64,000 nucleotides of DNA, taken from assembly GCA_023460855.1 (NCBI GenBank), contig JAEWOS010000010.1, positions 24,325 through 88,324 of the forward strand, given 5' to 3'. Positions 24,652-34,043 of the stretch are shown piece by piece. The stretch's first letter is position 1. Each line of letters opens with the position of its first letter. Origin of the DNA: Bacteroidota bacterium (GTDB lineage Bacteria > Bacteroidota > Bacteroidia > Flavobacteriales > Weeksellaceae). The notes under the pieces were generated by a model, which had not been told where the DNA came from, made no database searches, and saw only the letters and a program-made list of their open reading frames with translations. Both the position numbers and the translations under genes were made by a program.

Positions 24652-25938
24652 TTATTTATTGACCTTCTGAATCACAGAATTTTTGATTCCGAGTTTTTCC
24701 AGATCATTCTGCAATTTGATGGCATCTTCCAGGCTTTTTGCTTCACCGTAGGTGTAGTAGAACAGCCCGTTTTCTCTTTTCCTTTCTACATTTTTCAGAT
24801 TCTTAAGAATATAGGAATCGTTCTGCAGTTTGTCTTTTCCAACAAATACTTCAAGCGTATAATAGCCACTGCTGAGTTTCTGGTTCGGAACGAAACTTAC
24901 GGCATAAGCGTTCCGGAATCCTGCGTCTCTGGCAGTTTTCAAATGCTGATCGCGAACTGATGCATAATTGGTTTCGGCAAAATAATATTTGTAAACGCCG
25001 TTTTCTTTTACAGCGAGAATATTTTTCAGTCCTTTAAGTGAAGGATCGCCATAGTTATGCTTAATCGGAGAACTCATCAGCAGAATTCTGAAATCATTTT
25101 TCAATGGCTGCTCTTTCGGTTTTTCCGGTTCTTTTTCGGCTTCTTTTACGCCGCCCATTCGGTCATACGCTTTCTTATAGCTCATGATTGCGTTGTAAAT
25201 ACTTTGCGAAATTTCCGCTTTTCCTCTGTCCGAAGCTAAGTAGCGCGCTTCACTCTCATTGCTTACGAATCCCATTTCGATAAGAACTGATGGCATCGCA
25301 TTCATACGCAGCACGTGGAAATTTTCCTGCTTGACACCACGTGAAAAACGGTTGTCTTTTTCCACGAAATTCTCTTCCACAAAACCTGCAAGTTTCAGGC
25401 TTGCATCCCGGTATTTGCTCTGCTGAATTTTCAATGCGATTAATGATTCCGGAGAACGCGGATCATAGGAAGCGAATGTTGCCCGGTCCTGTGCATCGAG
25501 CATGATTACATCGTTCTCAGCTTTTGCAACTTCCAGATTGGTGGAATTTTGCGCAACCCCGAGAATAAAAGTCTCCGTGCCGTACGGGGCAGTCTTAGCA
25601 CTGGAATTAACATGTATCGAAACAAACAAATCCGCTTTGCTGCGGTTTGCCAGTTTGGTGCGGTCGGTAAGTGAAGGATATTCATCAATTTTACGCGTGT
25701 AAATGACCTTAAAATTCTTATCCCTTTCCAGCATCTTGCCAACGCGGAGCGTAACATCGAGTGTTATTTCTTTTTCTGCCACATATCCTATGCCGCTGTA
25801 AGTGCGGTTCGCACCGTGATCGCTTCCTCCGTGTCCCGCATCAAGCACAATCGTGAACTTCTTCTGGGCGGGTACAACAGCAAACAAAAACAGCAGGATC
25901 AGCAGGTAATATTTTTTCAAACAAAATCTTCTGTGCAT
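24652..25938 (-). CDS. N-acetylmuramoyl-L-alanine amidase (Amidase_3) with SPOR-like C-terminus
   Basis: Zinc amidase that cleaves the stem peptide from peptidoglycan in the periplasm. It has a signal peptide (ending VVPAQ), LDAGHGGSDHGA with the first Zn His, EKEITLDV with the Zn Glu, VSIHVNSS with the second Zn His, and the catalytic Glu in VLIEMGFVSN. The C-terminal 150 residues contain two repeat-like halves resembling SPOR domains that bind denuded glycan. ATG at 25938 is used; a longer TTG start at 25944 is unlikely. It is divergent from lptD with a very short gap. Confidence 0.94.
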   Translation of the reverse strand: MHRRFCLKKYYLLILLFLFAVVPAQKKFTIVLDAGHGGSDHGANRTYSGIGYVAEKEITLDVTLRVGKMLERDKNFKVIYTRKIDEYPSLTDRTKLANRSKADLFVSIHVNSSAKTAPYGTETFILGVAQNSTNLEVAKAENDVIMLDAQDRATFASYDPRSPESLIALKIQQSKYRDASLKLAGFVEENFVEKDNRFSRGVKQENFHVLRMNAMPSVLIEMGFVSNESEARYLASDRGKAEISQSIYNAIMSYKKAYDRMGGVKEAEKEPEKPKEQPLKNDFRILLMSSPIKHNYGDPSLKGLKNILAVKENGVYKYYFAETNYASVRDQHLKTARDAGFRNAYAVSFVPNQKLSSGYYTLEVFVGKDKLQNDSYILKNLKNVERKRENGLFYYTYGEAKSLEDAIKLQNDLEKLGIKNSVIQKVNK

Positions 25939-25997
25939 AACCAATAATAAAATATTATTTTAATTTTGAACCCTGATAAAATCAAATATTCCAGCGC

Positions 25998-28589
25998 ATC
26001 AAAACCGGCTTCAAAAATAAATTTCTAATCCTAATTATCCTAATTTTTAACAATTTTTTAGCAATAGCGCATGCTCAAAATTTGTCTGGAAATAAGATAG
26101 TTAATGATACTGTTTCCAAAAACGATACCATCGTACAGCTCACTGCCAAGGAACATCTGGACGATATCCTCCGGACAAAAGCCGACAATCAGCGCGCAGA
26201 TCCTCAGAACAAAATGATATACCTGAATAAAAATGCTCAGGTGATTTATCAGGATATGCAGATTGACGCCGATTACATCCAGATCGACATGGAAAATGAG
26301 ATGGTTTTTGCACGCGGAGAAATCGACTCCACCGGAAAAGTAATCACACCTGCAGTTGCAACACAGGCCGGAAAAACGTATCAGTACAGCGAATTCAATT
26401 ACAATTACCGTACAAGGCAGGCCATTGCTTTCAATGCAAGGACCGAAGAAAGCGAAGGCGTTATTGTCGCGAACAAAACCAAAAAGTACAACGATTCCGT
26501 TTTTTTTATGCGGCGCGGACTGTACACTACCGATGAATATTATATTCAGGGAAAAGATTCCCTGGCCGATTATCATTTGCTGGCACCGAACATCAAGCTG
26601 ATTAAAGGAAAAGAAAAATCACAGGTAATTACGGGACCGATTCAGATGTATATTGAGCAGGTTCCGACACCGCTTATCATGCCATTTGCCGTTTTGCCAT
26701 TTGCAGATAAAAGATCTGCCGGAATTCTGATTCCGAGTTTTGGAGAAAGGCAGGATGTGGGCTTTTTTCTGCAGGGTCTCGGATATTATCAGCCAATCGG
26801 GGAACATTTCGACATTAAGATTCTCGCTGATATTTATACCAAAGGCAGCTGGAACCTCCGGCCCGAAGTCAATTACATCAAGAAATACCGGTACAGCGGA
26901 AATTTCGCCGCAGATGTCGGCTCAACCGTGCGCGGAATTAAAGGACTGGACAATTACTCCAAATCGCGGACTTTCAGAATTGCGTGGCGGCATGCTCAGG
27001 ATTTAAAAGCCAATCCGCTTCTCACTTTTTCTGCTTCAGTTGATGTTGTTAGCAATAAATTTTACAACAATACCATCAACAATAATTACATTTTCAACCA
27101 GAATGTGCTGAATACCCAGCAGAATTCCACGCTGAGTTTAATTAAAAGGTTTTTGCATCTGCCGGTTACCATTACCGGAACAGCTTCGTACTCACAGAAT
27201 TTTGCAACTGGTAACGGAGACCTTCGACTTCCGCAACTGAATGTCGCGATTAATCAGTTCTATCTTTTCAAACCGAAAACCGGTTTAAGGGAAGGGCTTC
27301 TCGAAAATCTTACCGTGAATACCGGACTTAACTTCACCAACTTCGTCAATACCAATGAAGGAGAAATGTTTAAACCTGAAATGTGGAAAAAAATGCAGAC
27401 CGGGCTGCAGAATAACATCACCCTCGGAACCAATACCACCTTTGCAAAATATTTCACTTTTTCACTGAATGCACAGGCGAATAATGCGGCAACTACCAAA
27501 ACGATCCGCCGTGTTTATAATCCTGTGACAAATACCGTGGATAATGTGATTCAGAATAAAATTGCCGGATATTCGATGTTTTCTACCAGCGCCAGTGTGC
27601 AGACTACGATGTACGGTATGAAAATGTTCAGCAAAAACAGCATGATTCAGGGGATTCGCCACATGATGAGTCCAGGAATTTCATTTACCTATGCTCCGGA
27701 TTTTTCCGCGCCAGGATTCGGATATTACCGCGATTATTACGATGCAAACGGAATATTGCAGAATTATTCCATTTTCGAGCAGGGAATTATCGGAAGTCCG
27801 ACCGCCGGAAGGGTGGGCGCAATTGGCTTCACGATCAACAATAACCTGGAAATGAAAGTCAGGTCCAAAACCGACAGCACCGGAACGCGTAAAATCAAAA
27901 TTTTTGAAAGTCTCAACATTAGCGGCGGATATAATTTTGCTGCTGATGAACACCGCTGGTCGGCTTTTTCTGTCACCGGACAGACTTCTCTTTTCGAAAA
28001 TAAAATGAACATCAACACCAATCTTCTCGTGGATCCTTACCGCATTACTTTTGAGGAAGGTGCAGATGTGGGTGTGCGCACAAACCGTTTCGGTCAGTTT
28101 AATATTCAGCGTTTTGGGGTGCAGCTTTCTTATCCGCTCAGCGATGCCATTTTCGGGAAAAAAGAGGATTTAAGTAAACGGTACAGCAAAGTGGGCGTCA
28201 TTCGGAATGAAAAATATTATTTTGACAATGATAATTATGCGCACTGGGATCAGACCTGGACGCTGAACATCAATGCCACTTACGAATACAGCCGGTTTCT
28301 TACCAGATTTGGGCAGACGCAGGCGAGTTTAGGACTGGACGGTAGATTGCAGCTCACTCCGTACTGGAATATCAACGGATCTACGCATTTTGATTTTGTG
28401 AGCGGCGAACTTGCGTACACGCGTCTCGGTTTCTCACGCGATCAGCGGAGTTTTACCATCAATTTTAACTGGGTTCCTTTTGGACGGTATAAAGTCTACG
28501 ATTTCTTCATCGGAATCAAGGCGAATATCCTTCGCGATGCACTGAAGTATAAGGAAAACAGCTTTACGCAGCCAAACGCACCATTCTAA
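25998..28589 (+). CDS. lptD: LPS-assembly outer-membrane protein LptD (start unresolved)
   Basis: Outer-membrane barrel that inserts LPS in the outer leaflet. From about nt 26200 it has the OstA/LptA-like N-domain (MIYLNKNAQVIYQDMQIDADYIQIDMEN) and then a long barrel with the LptD-type PFAVLPFADKRSAGILIPSFGE segment. A clear signal peptide (FKNKFLILIILIF...AIAHA) is encoded at about 26008-26078, but this frame is open only from 25980 and contains no ATG, GTG or TTG before TTG at 26082, which would discard it. The given start is an ATC used as a placeholder; a 1-nt indel in the A5 run at 26013-26017 is another explanation. Confidence 0.88.
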   Translation: MKTGFKNKFLILIILIFNNFLAIAHAQNLSGNKIVNDTVSKNDTIVQLTAKEHLDDILRTKADNQRADPQNKMIYLNKNAQVIYQDMQIDADYIQIDMENEMVFARGEIDSTGKVITPAVATQAGKTYQYSEFNYNYRTRQAIAFNARTEESEGVIVANKTKKYNDSVFFMRRGLYTTDEYYIQGKDSLADYHLLAPNIKLIKGKEKSQVITGPIQMYIEQVPTPLIMPFAVLPFADKRSAGILIPSFGERQDVGFFLQGLGYYQPIGEHFDIKILADIYTKGSWNLRPEVNYIKKYRYSGNFAADVGSTVRGIKGLDNYSKSRTFRIAWRHAQDLKANPLLTFSASVDVVSNKFYNNTINNNYIFNQNVLNTQQNSTLSLIKRFLHLPVTITGTASYSQNFATGNGDLRLPQLNVAINQFYLFKPKTGLREGLLENLTVNTGLNFTNFVNTNEGEMFKPEMWKKMQTGLQNNITLGTNTTFAKYFTFSLNAQANNAATTKTIRRVYNPVTNTVDNVIQNKIAGYSMFSTSASVQTTMYGMKMFSKNSMIQGIRHMMSPGISFTYAPDFSAPGFGYYRDYYDANGILQNYSIFEQGIIGSPTAGRVGAIGFTINNNLEMKVRSKTDSTGTRKIKIFESLNISGGYNFAADEHRWSAFSVTGQTSLFENKMNINTNLLVDPYRITFEEGADVGVRTNRFGQFNIQRFGVQLSYPLSDAIFGKKEDLSKRYSKVGVIRNEKYYFDNDNYAHWDQTWTLNINATYEYSRFLTRFGQTQASLGLDGRLQLTPYWNINGSTHFDFVSGELAYTRLGFSRDQRSFTINFNWVPFGRYKVYDFFIGIKANILRDALKYKENSFTQPNAPF

Positions 28590-28617
28590 TTTTTTTAGGA
28601 GCACGGAGTTTCGTGTG

Positions 28618-28712
28618 AAGCCGTCGGTCATTACCCGTTTTCCGCTGCAATCTTTTTTGCCCTGCAGTTCCCGATATAAAAAAGGATTTCCTCTGCAACC
28701 GGGGCTAGGATA
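28618..28712 (-). ncRNA. Conserved flavobacterial intergenic structured element (Flavo-1-like?)
   Basis: On the minus strand the sequence runs TAGCCCCGGTTGCAGAGGAA-ATCC-T7, a loop, then AAAAAAGATTGCAGCGG-AAAACGGG. An inner stem pairs AATCCTTTTTT with AAAAAAGATT (one bulged C) and an outer stem pairs CCCG with CGGG. From memory this pattern recurs between genes in many Flavobacteriia and may be the Flavo-1 RNA; I could not search. It lies between lptD and ridA, antisense to both. The 3' part departs from the pattern I recall, so this copy may be decayed. Confidence 0.4.
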
Positions 28713-28802
28713 ACTTTTTTTCTTTTTTTTCACCATTCCATTTGCACACTTTTAATTACTGATTCTTAATGCCGCAAAATTAGTTTCAGCGTTGCTGCCG
28801 GC

Positions 28803-28833
28803 TTTGCTTTACAAACAAATAACTATATCTTTG
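28803..28833 (+). promoter_or_regulatory. Consensus promoter of ridA
   Basis: TTTG (28803-28806), exactly 19 bp, TATCTTTG (28826-28833), 26 bp before the ridA ATG. A full match to the Bacteroidota consensus. Confidence 0.8.
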
Positions 28834-28859
28834 CGGCTCAACTATCAATAAGTAATATT

Positions 28860-29240
28860 ATGAAGAAAATCATCAATACAGATAAGGCTCCTGCTGCAAT
28901 CGGTCCTTACGCTCAGGCGAATATGGCAAACGGTGTGCTCTATATTTCAGGGCAGATTCCGGTAGATCCTGCAACAGGAAAACTGGTGGAAGGAATTGAA
29001 AAAGAAACACATCAGGTCATGAAAAATCTGGAAGCGATTCTTTCTGAAGCCGGCATGAGTTTTAAAAATGTGGTGAAAGCTTCTATTTTCCTGAAAAGCA
29101 TGGACGATTTTGCTACTGTAAACGAAATTTATGCTTCTTATCTGGATGAATCTGCATATCCGGCGAGAGAAACGGTACAGGTTTCCTGCCTGCCAAAAAA
29201 TGTGGATGTTGAAATTTCGATGATTGCACATCAGGATTAA
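28860..29240 (+). CDS. ridA: RidA-family enamine/imine deaminase
   Basis: A 126-residue trimeric protein that hydrolyses reactive 2-aminoacrylate and related imines. It shows APAAIGPYAQA near the start, SGQIPVDPATG, the conserved MKNLEAIL helix, and near the end the catalytic-site Arg and Glu in YPARETVQVSCLPKNVDVEI. It has its own consensus promoter. The stop overlaps the start of the next gene (TAATG), so the two are cotranscribed. Confidence 0.95.
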   Translation: MKKIINTDKAPAAIGPYAQANMANGVLYISGQIPVDPATGKLVEGIEKETHQVMKNLEAILSEAGMSFKNVVKASIFLKSMDDFATVNEIYASYLDESAYPARETVQVSCLPKNVDVEISMIAHQD

Positions 29241-29695
29241 TGAATTTCTTGCGGAATACTTTTGCGGTTACTGTTGGCCTGGCTGTCGCCTGGCTGATTA
29301 TTACGCTGGGTATCCGCAGCAATCCGCGGTGGATTACGTTTGAAGAATTTGCGCCGTTCAAGCACTGGCGTCATTTTCTGAAAACCGTGGAACACGATAA
29401 CGGATTTTTTATCTTTCTGCTCTTTTTTGCCGGTCTTGCGTCTGTTGTTGGCGGCGTTTGTACGGCTGTTATCGTAAAATACGGTAAAGTAGCTTATGCA
29501 ATCCTGATCGGCTTTATCCTGCTGTTTGTTGCGGTGCTCGATGTGGTGATTAATCCGCATCATCCGACTTTTTATAAGATCTGCATTTTCATTATTTTCT
29601 TTCCGTTCTCATGGATTGGCGGGAAAGTAGTGGAAGTAATTTACGAAAGGAAAAAGCGGCGGGAACTCAAGGACAAGGTGCTCGGTAGAAATTAA
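29240..29695 (+). CDS. Small integral membrane protein, unknown function
   Basis: A 151-residue protein with about four transmembrane segments (near residues 7-25, 55-78, 82-105 and 112-128). Charged KRRRELKDK-type residues at the C-terminus are probably cytoplasmic. I do not recognise a named family. Its start codon overlaps the ridA stop (TAATG), so translation is probably coupled. The role is unknown. Confidence 0.8.
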   Translation: MNFLRNTFAVTVGLAVAWLIITLGIRSNPRWITFEEFAPFKHWRHFLKTVEHDNGFFIFLLFFAGLASVVGGVCTAVIVKYGKVAYAILIGFILLFVAVLDVVINPHHPTFYKICIFIIFFPFSWIGGKVVEVIYERKKRRELKDKVLGRN

Positions 29696-29715
29696 AACAG
29701 CTCCCAACTGCGCAA

Positions 29716-30192
29716 TTAAAACAGACCCCCTGTATCCGGATTTTCGAAAAAATGATCGGTTTCCGGGTTTTCGGTTGCTGCAGCTTTCACTGCTAGCTGA
29801 TCGCATAATTCATTTTCAGCATGTCCGGAATGTCCGCGAATCCAGTGAAACGTCGGTCGGAACTGCTGGTAAAGCGGATAAAATCTGCGCCACAAATCCG
29901 GATTTTTCACCTTCTGGAAATCTTTTTTTACCCATCCAAAAAGCCATTTTTTGTTGATTGCATCAGCAACATATCTGCTGTCGGTAAAAATATGGATGTC
30001 GTTGCCCTCCGATTTTAAATTTTCCAGGGCAACAATTACCGCCAGCAGTTCCATTCTGTTGTTGGTGGTCTTTCTGAACCCTTTGGAAAAAGTTTTCTGG
30101 TAGTTTTTTTCGGGAACGCGCATCAGAATTCCGTATCCGCCTCTCCCGGGATTTCCGCTGCACGCACCGTCGGTAAATATTTCGATTCTCAA
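29716..30192 (-). CDS. rnhA: Ribonuclease HI
   Basis: Degrades the RNA strand of RNA-DNA hybrids. The DEDD set is visible: FTDGACSGNPG (Asp), RMELLAV (Glu), IFTDSRYV (Asp), and HSGHAENELCDQLA (catalytic-loop His and Asp). There is no ATG. TTG at 30192 gives the family-like start MRIEIFTDG and 158 residues; TTG at 30225 would add 11. It lies downstream of dnaB on the same strand with a short gap. Confidence 0.93.
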   Translation of the reverse strand: MRIEIFTDGACSGNPGRGGYGILMRVPEKNYQKTFSKGFRKTTNNRMELLAVIVALENLKSEGNDIHIFTDSRYVADAINKKWLFGWVKKDFQKVKNPDLWRRFYPLYQQFRPTFHWIRGHSGHAENELCDQLAVKAAATENPETDHFFENPDTGGLF

Positions 30193-30234
30193 TCTGTCCT
30201 GTTCAATCTGTAAATTAGAATTCAAAAAAAAATT

Positions 30235-31833
30235 TTAGAAAGACAGATCCTCATCTTCATCTTGGTCATTCATGGAAGAACCCGATAAGCCTGAGAATCC
30301 CTGCGGCGCATCAAGCCCGAAAGCAGCACCCGGCTGAATAGTGGTTTTTAGTTTATCGAATCCGCTTGGTTCGTCCTGCTGTCCGAAATTCGACGGTTCG
30401 TATCCGAAGCCGCTGTTAAACGGATCGAGGTCTTTAAACAGCGCAAATTTCTTGTAAAAAGACATACGCACATCCGCAGTTGCACCGTTTCTGTGTTTTG
30501 CAATGATCAGTTCAGCCTGATTGTCTGTGGCGGTTTGTGCATCTTCCGGATCGTTGTCCCAAAGCGCTATTTTATAATATTCCGGACGGAAAATAAACGA
30601 AACGATATCGGCATCCTGCTCAATCGCTCCGGATTCCCTTAGATCAGAAAGCTGCGGCCTTTTTCCGGGTCTGCTTTCCACACTTCTGGACAACTGTGAA
30701 AGTGCGATCACCGGTACATTCAGTTCCTTGGCGATTGCTTTCAAAGATCGGGAAATGGTTGCGATTTCCTGTTCGCGGTTTCCTGCATTTTTTCCACCAT
30801 TGTTAGCCGTCATTAATTGCAGATAATCCACCATGATGATTTTTACTCCGTGCTGCATCACTAATCTGCGGCATTTGGCGCGAAAATCGAAAACCGAAAG
30901 GGAAGGGGTTTCATCGATGTAAAGAGGTGCATTTTCCAGTTCCGAAACGTTATGGAACAGGCGCCCCCATTCTTCATCGGTAAGTGTACCTTTTCGTAAA
31001 TTTTCAGAGGAAATCTGCGTTTCCGAAGCGATCATTCTGGTAATCAGCTGTACAGAAGCCATTTCCAGTGAGAACAGTGCTAGCGGAATTTTATGTTCTA
31101 CAGCTATATTTCGCGCCATCGAAAGCAGAAAAGCGGTTTTTCCCATTGCAGGACGCGCCGCAATGATAATTAAATCTGAATTCTGCCAACCGCCGGTTTC
31201 TTTGTCGAGATCTTTAAAGCCGGACGGAATTCCGGAAAGCCCTTCTTTGTCTTTCAGCGATTTGATGGTTTCGATCGCCTGTTTTACCAGCGAATTTGCT
31301 GTGTCGAAACCTTTTTTAATGGTTCCGTTGGTGATGTCGAAAAAGCTCTGCTCCGCTTTGTCGAGCAATTCGAAAACATCCGTAGATTCTTTATAGGAAT
31401 TGTCGATTACATTAGCAGAAATATTGATCAGGCTACGAAGAATAAATTTTTCAAGAATCACCCGAACATGATATTCAATGTGCGCGGAAGAGCTTACACC
31501 GAGCGTCTGCTCAATAATGTAATGGTCGCCGCCGGCCTGATTCAGTTTTTCTTCTTTTTTGAGTTCATTGATTACCGTTACCAGATCCACGGGATGATTA
31601 TCGAAGTACATTTTTTGTATGGCAGCAAAGATAACCTGATGGCGTGGATCGTAGAAATGTTCCGGTTTCAGCAGGTCGATGGAATAGTCCAGACCTTTCT
31701 TGTCAATAAGGAAAGTACCGATTACCGTTTTCTCAAACTCTATTGCGTTAGGAGGCATTTTTCCGTCGGAAATAGAGAGTTCCCGGGCGAAATTACCGTG
31801 AATGAGAGAAGATAATGTTTCCTTTTGTACCAT
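30235..31833 (-). CDS. dnaB: Replicative DNA helicase DnaB
   Basis: Hexameric 5'-3' helicase at the replication fork. The N-terminal DnaB domain is at about residues 25-130 and the RecA-like C domain has Walker A AARPAMGKTAF (about residue 230), SLEM, the Walker B-type IIMVDYLQLM, and ALSQLSRSVE with the DnaB SQL motif. It is 532 residues with a low-complexity tail; no intein. A TATCTTTG -7 box lies about 10 bp before the ATG on the minus strand. Confidence 0.97.
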   Translation of the reverse strand: MVQKETLSSLIHGNFARELSISDGKMPPNAIEFEKTVIGTFLIDKKGLDYSIDLLKPEHFYDPRHQVIFAAIQKMYFDNHPVDLVTVINELKKEEKLNQAGGDHYIIEQTLGVSSSAHIEYHVRVILEKFILRSLINISANVIDNSYKESTDVFELLDKAEQSFFDITNGTIKKGFDTANSLVKQAIETIKSLKDKEGLSGIPSGFKDLDKETGGWQNSDLIIIAARPAMGKTAFLLSMARNIAVEHKIPLALFSLEMASVQLITRMIASETQISSENLRKGTLTDEEWGRLFHNVSELENAPLYIDETPSLSVFDFRAKCRRLVMQHGVKIIMVDYLQLMTANNGGKNAGNREQEIATISRSLKAIAKELNVPVIALSQLSRSVESRPGKRPQLSDLRESGAIEQDADIVSFIFRPEYYKIALWDNDPEDAQTATDNQAELIIAKHRNGATADVRMSFYKKFALFKDLDPFNSGFGYEPSNFGQQDEPSGFDKLKTTIQPGAAFGLDAPQGFSGLSGSSMNDQDEDEDLSF

Positions 31834-31916
31834 TACACAAAGATATATTTTAGGGTGCAGCGACTGAAAAAATTAGCGTTAAATTTTTCCAGTATTTGCG
31901 TTTAAAAGTTGTTGAT

Positions 31917-31948
31917 AAAAAAATCATCCCCGAAGTCAGGGATGATTT
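31917..31948 (-). terminator. Terminator of the 34.7-32.0 kb leftward operon
   Basis: Perfect 10-bp stem AAATCATCCC/GGGATGATTT with an 8-nt loop and a T-run on the minus strand. It lies 22 bp beyond the stop of the type IX cargo protein. Confidence 0.88.
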
Positions 31949-31970
31949 CAATAGTTGTATCTGGCCAGAA

Positions 31971-34037
31971 TTATTTGTTCTTCACAAGTATCCAGTCATT
32001 AAATTTAACAGCCACTCCCGTTGGTTCTGTCCAGGTCATTACGTACCAGTATGTACCGGTAATCAGTTTTTTACCACCTGCATGTCCGTCCCATCGGTAA
32101 CTGTTTTCCGGATCTGCAGTGAACAGTTTGTTTCCGTAACGGTCGTATACTGAGAAAGTGAAATCCTTTTTGAATGCAAGTCCGCGGTAATCAATTTCGT
32201 CATTCATTCCGTCGCCGTTAGGGGTAATGGCATTAATGAGATTCGGTACCGTGATTTCCACTTCAATCGGTTCGCAGTTATTCGCATCTTTTACAAAGAA
32301 TATATTCATTCCACGCGGTAAATTGTTGAACGTATTCGAATTTTGCCACGTAACATTATCAACCGAATACTGATAAGGTGCTTTTCCGCCTGAAACGGTG
32401 AGCGTTACAGACGCATTGGTAACTTCTGCACTCGTAATCACAGGTTTGGCAAACGCCGTTACCTTAACGGTCTGTCTCGTTACACAGTTGTTTTTGCCAA
32501 GATCTACCCAGTATTCTCCTACAGTAACTCCGCTGATACTCTGCGTTGTAGCGCCAGTACTCCAGGTATAGGAGCTGAATCCTGCTCCCGGATCCAGAAC
32601 CGTAGTGCTTTCTGCACAGATTTCCTGATCAACCAGAACCTGCGAATACGTTGGCGGTGTAACCACCAGTGTAATTTTTGCAGTTCCCCAGCATCCTTCG
32701 AGTGTGGTAACACGTACAAAAACATCGCCTGACGGTGATCTGTACGTATTCGGATTGTTGATCGGGTTCGTATCGTTTATGGCGTTTTGTAACGACGGAT
32801 AGTATGTTCTTATATTCGTTGGATCCGTTGTGGTAAGTGCGTTATCCAGATTAAAAATCGCTGTCGTAGGATTTTCCGGATCAAAACATTCCACCATCGT
32901 ATCATCGGAAGTTACCGCTTCCGGTTTAAAAGTAAGTGTGATGGCTCCGCTGTTTGTACAGTTCTGTGGCGTGGTAATTTTTGCATAAACAGTATTCGGA
33001 ACCGTAGAAACATAGCTTGTAGGATTGGTGATTTGATTGGTTCCTCCGTTCAGGTCCGCCATCGTCGGATAAAATTGCGTGGAGGCGACAGTTCCGGCAA
33101 ACATCGATGGCAGGGCATCGTTCAGGTTGAACGTTCCCTGATTCGATTTGTTGTTGTTACAGGCAGAAATACTGGTGTTATTCACAATTATATTTCCAAG
33201 TACAAATTCTATTTCACCAACTTCCCGGCAATTGTTTAGCGGATTGGTCGGACTTGCAGGATCTGTATACTTGATGCTGTAAAAATACGGGGTTCCCACA
33301 GAAACGTTAATCGGCGTGGTAATTGGTGCAGTACCTAATAACGCTTCATTAGCGGTATAATGATAGGTTACGGCGAAATTGTTGTTTCCATTGATAATTC
33401 CTGCAGAAAGCGTAGAAAAATCGAACATAGAAGGACTCACACAGATAGGAATTTCACCATTATTAGCTGGCCCCGGTTCAATAAACGGAAAAGGTTGAAT
33501 TGTTGGATCGGTAAACGGAGACATCAGGATGGCGGTTCCTCCCCAGGTTAACGAAAATCCATTCGCAGTGGACAGGAAATTATCTACAACGAGATAATAA
33601 GTTTCACCGGCAACCACATTCAGCAGGCTGCTCCATTGTCCCGGTACGCCGTTCGTATTTGCACCATTCGGATTATCTGCGCCCATACCTAAACCCGTAG
33701 GACCGTCTGCACCGGAGTAATTACACCTGATCGGCGCACCAAAACTTGCACAGTTCACATTTGGCCCATATACAGCAAAGTCGTAATCATCTGAAAATAC
33801 ATTCGGATCAATTGTAAATTCCAGCGTTCCTCCCACTGCAATGGTAAATGAATACCAGACCGAAAAATGCTCATCTGACAGGAGGCAGCCTCCCAAATCT
33901 TCCTGAACTGTTCCGGCATCTACCGGTGTATAGGAAATACCGGAATTTCCGCAAACCGGCAAAGCGGTAATACAGTCAGACTGCGAATAAAACAGCTGCG
34001 CAAAAATGACCGCGAATACAAGTAATAATTTTTTCAT
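31971..34037 (-). CDS. Secreted protein with type B (gliding-associated) type IX sorting domain
   Basis: A 688-residue surface or secreted protein. It has a signal peptide (to about residue 18), an N-terminal beta-rich domain with cysteines (SDCITALPVCGN...) typical of these proteins, Ig-like/PKD-like repeats in the middle, and a C-terminal type B sorting domain: NAITPNGDGMND, then FSVYDRYGNKLF, then GTYWYVMTW and a basic end. Type IX secretion recognises this tail. The function of the passenger region, probably adhesion, is inferred. It is 6 bp after the 215-residue gene, one operon. Confidence 0.9.
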   Translation of the reverse strand: MKKLLLVFAVIFAQLFYSQSDCITALPVCGNSGISYTPVDAGTVQEDLGGCLLSDEHFSVWYSFTIAVGGTLEFTIDPNVFSDDYDFAVYGPNVNCASFGAPIRCNYSGADGPTGLGMGADNPNGANTNGVPGQWSSLLNVVAGETYYLVVDNFLSTANGFSLTWGGTAILMSPFTDPTIQPFPFIEPGPANNGEIPICVSPSMFDFSTLSAGIINGNNNFAVTYHYTANEALLGTAPITTPINVSVGTPYFYSIKYTDPASPTNPLNNCREVGEIEFVLGNIIVNNTSISACNNNKSNQGTFNLNDALPSMFAGTVASTQFYPTMADLNGGTNQITNPTSYVSTVPNTVYAKITTPQNCTNSGAITLTFKPEAVTSDDTMVECFDPENPTTAIFNLDNALTTTDPTNIRTYYPSLQNAINDTNPINNPNTYRSPSGDVFVRVTTLEGCWGTAKITLVVTPPTYSQVLVDQEICAESTTVLDPGAGFSSYTWSTGATTQSISGVTVGEYWVDLGKNNCVTRQTVKVTAFAKPVITSAEVTNASVTLTVSGGKAPYQYSVDNVTWQNSNTFNNLPRGMNIFFVKDANNCEPIEVEITVPNLINAITPNGDGMNDEIDYRGLAFKKDFTFSVYDRYGNKLFTADPENSYRWDGHAGGKKLITGTYWYVMTWTEPTGVAVKFNDWILVKNK

Positions 34038-34043
34038 GGTTTT

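Noticed and set aside
28434..28736. Open frame of 100 codons on the minus strand after lptD
   Set aside because: Half of it is antisense to lptD and the rest lies over the structured intergenic element; no protein family recognised.
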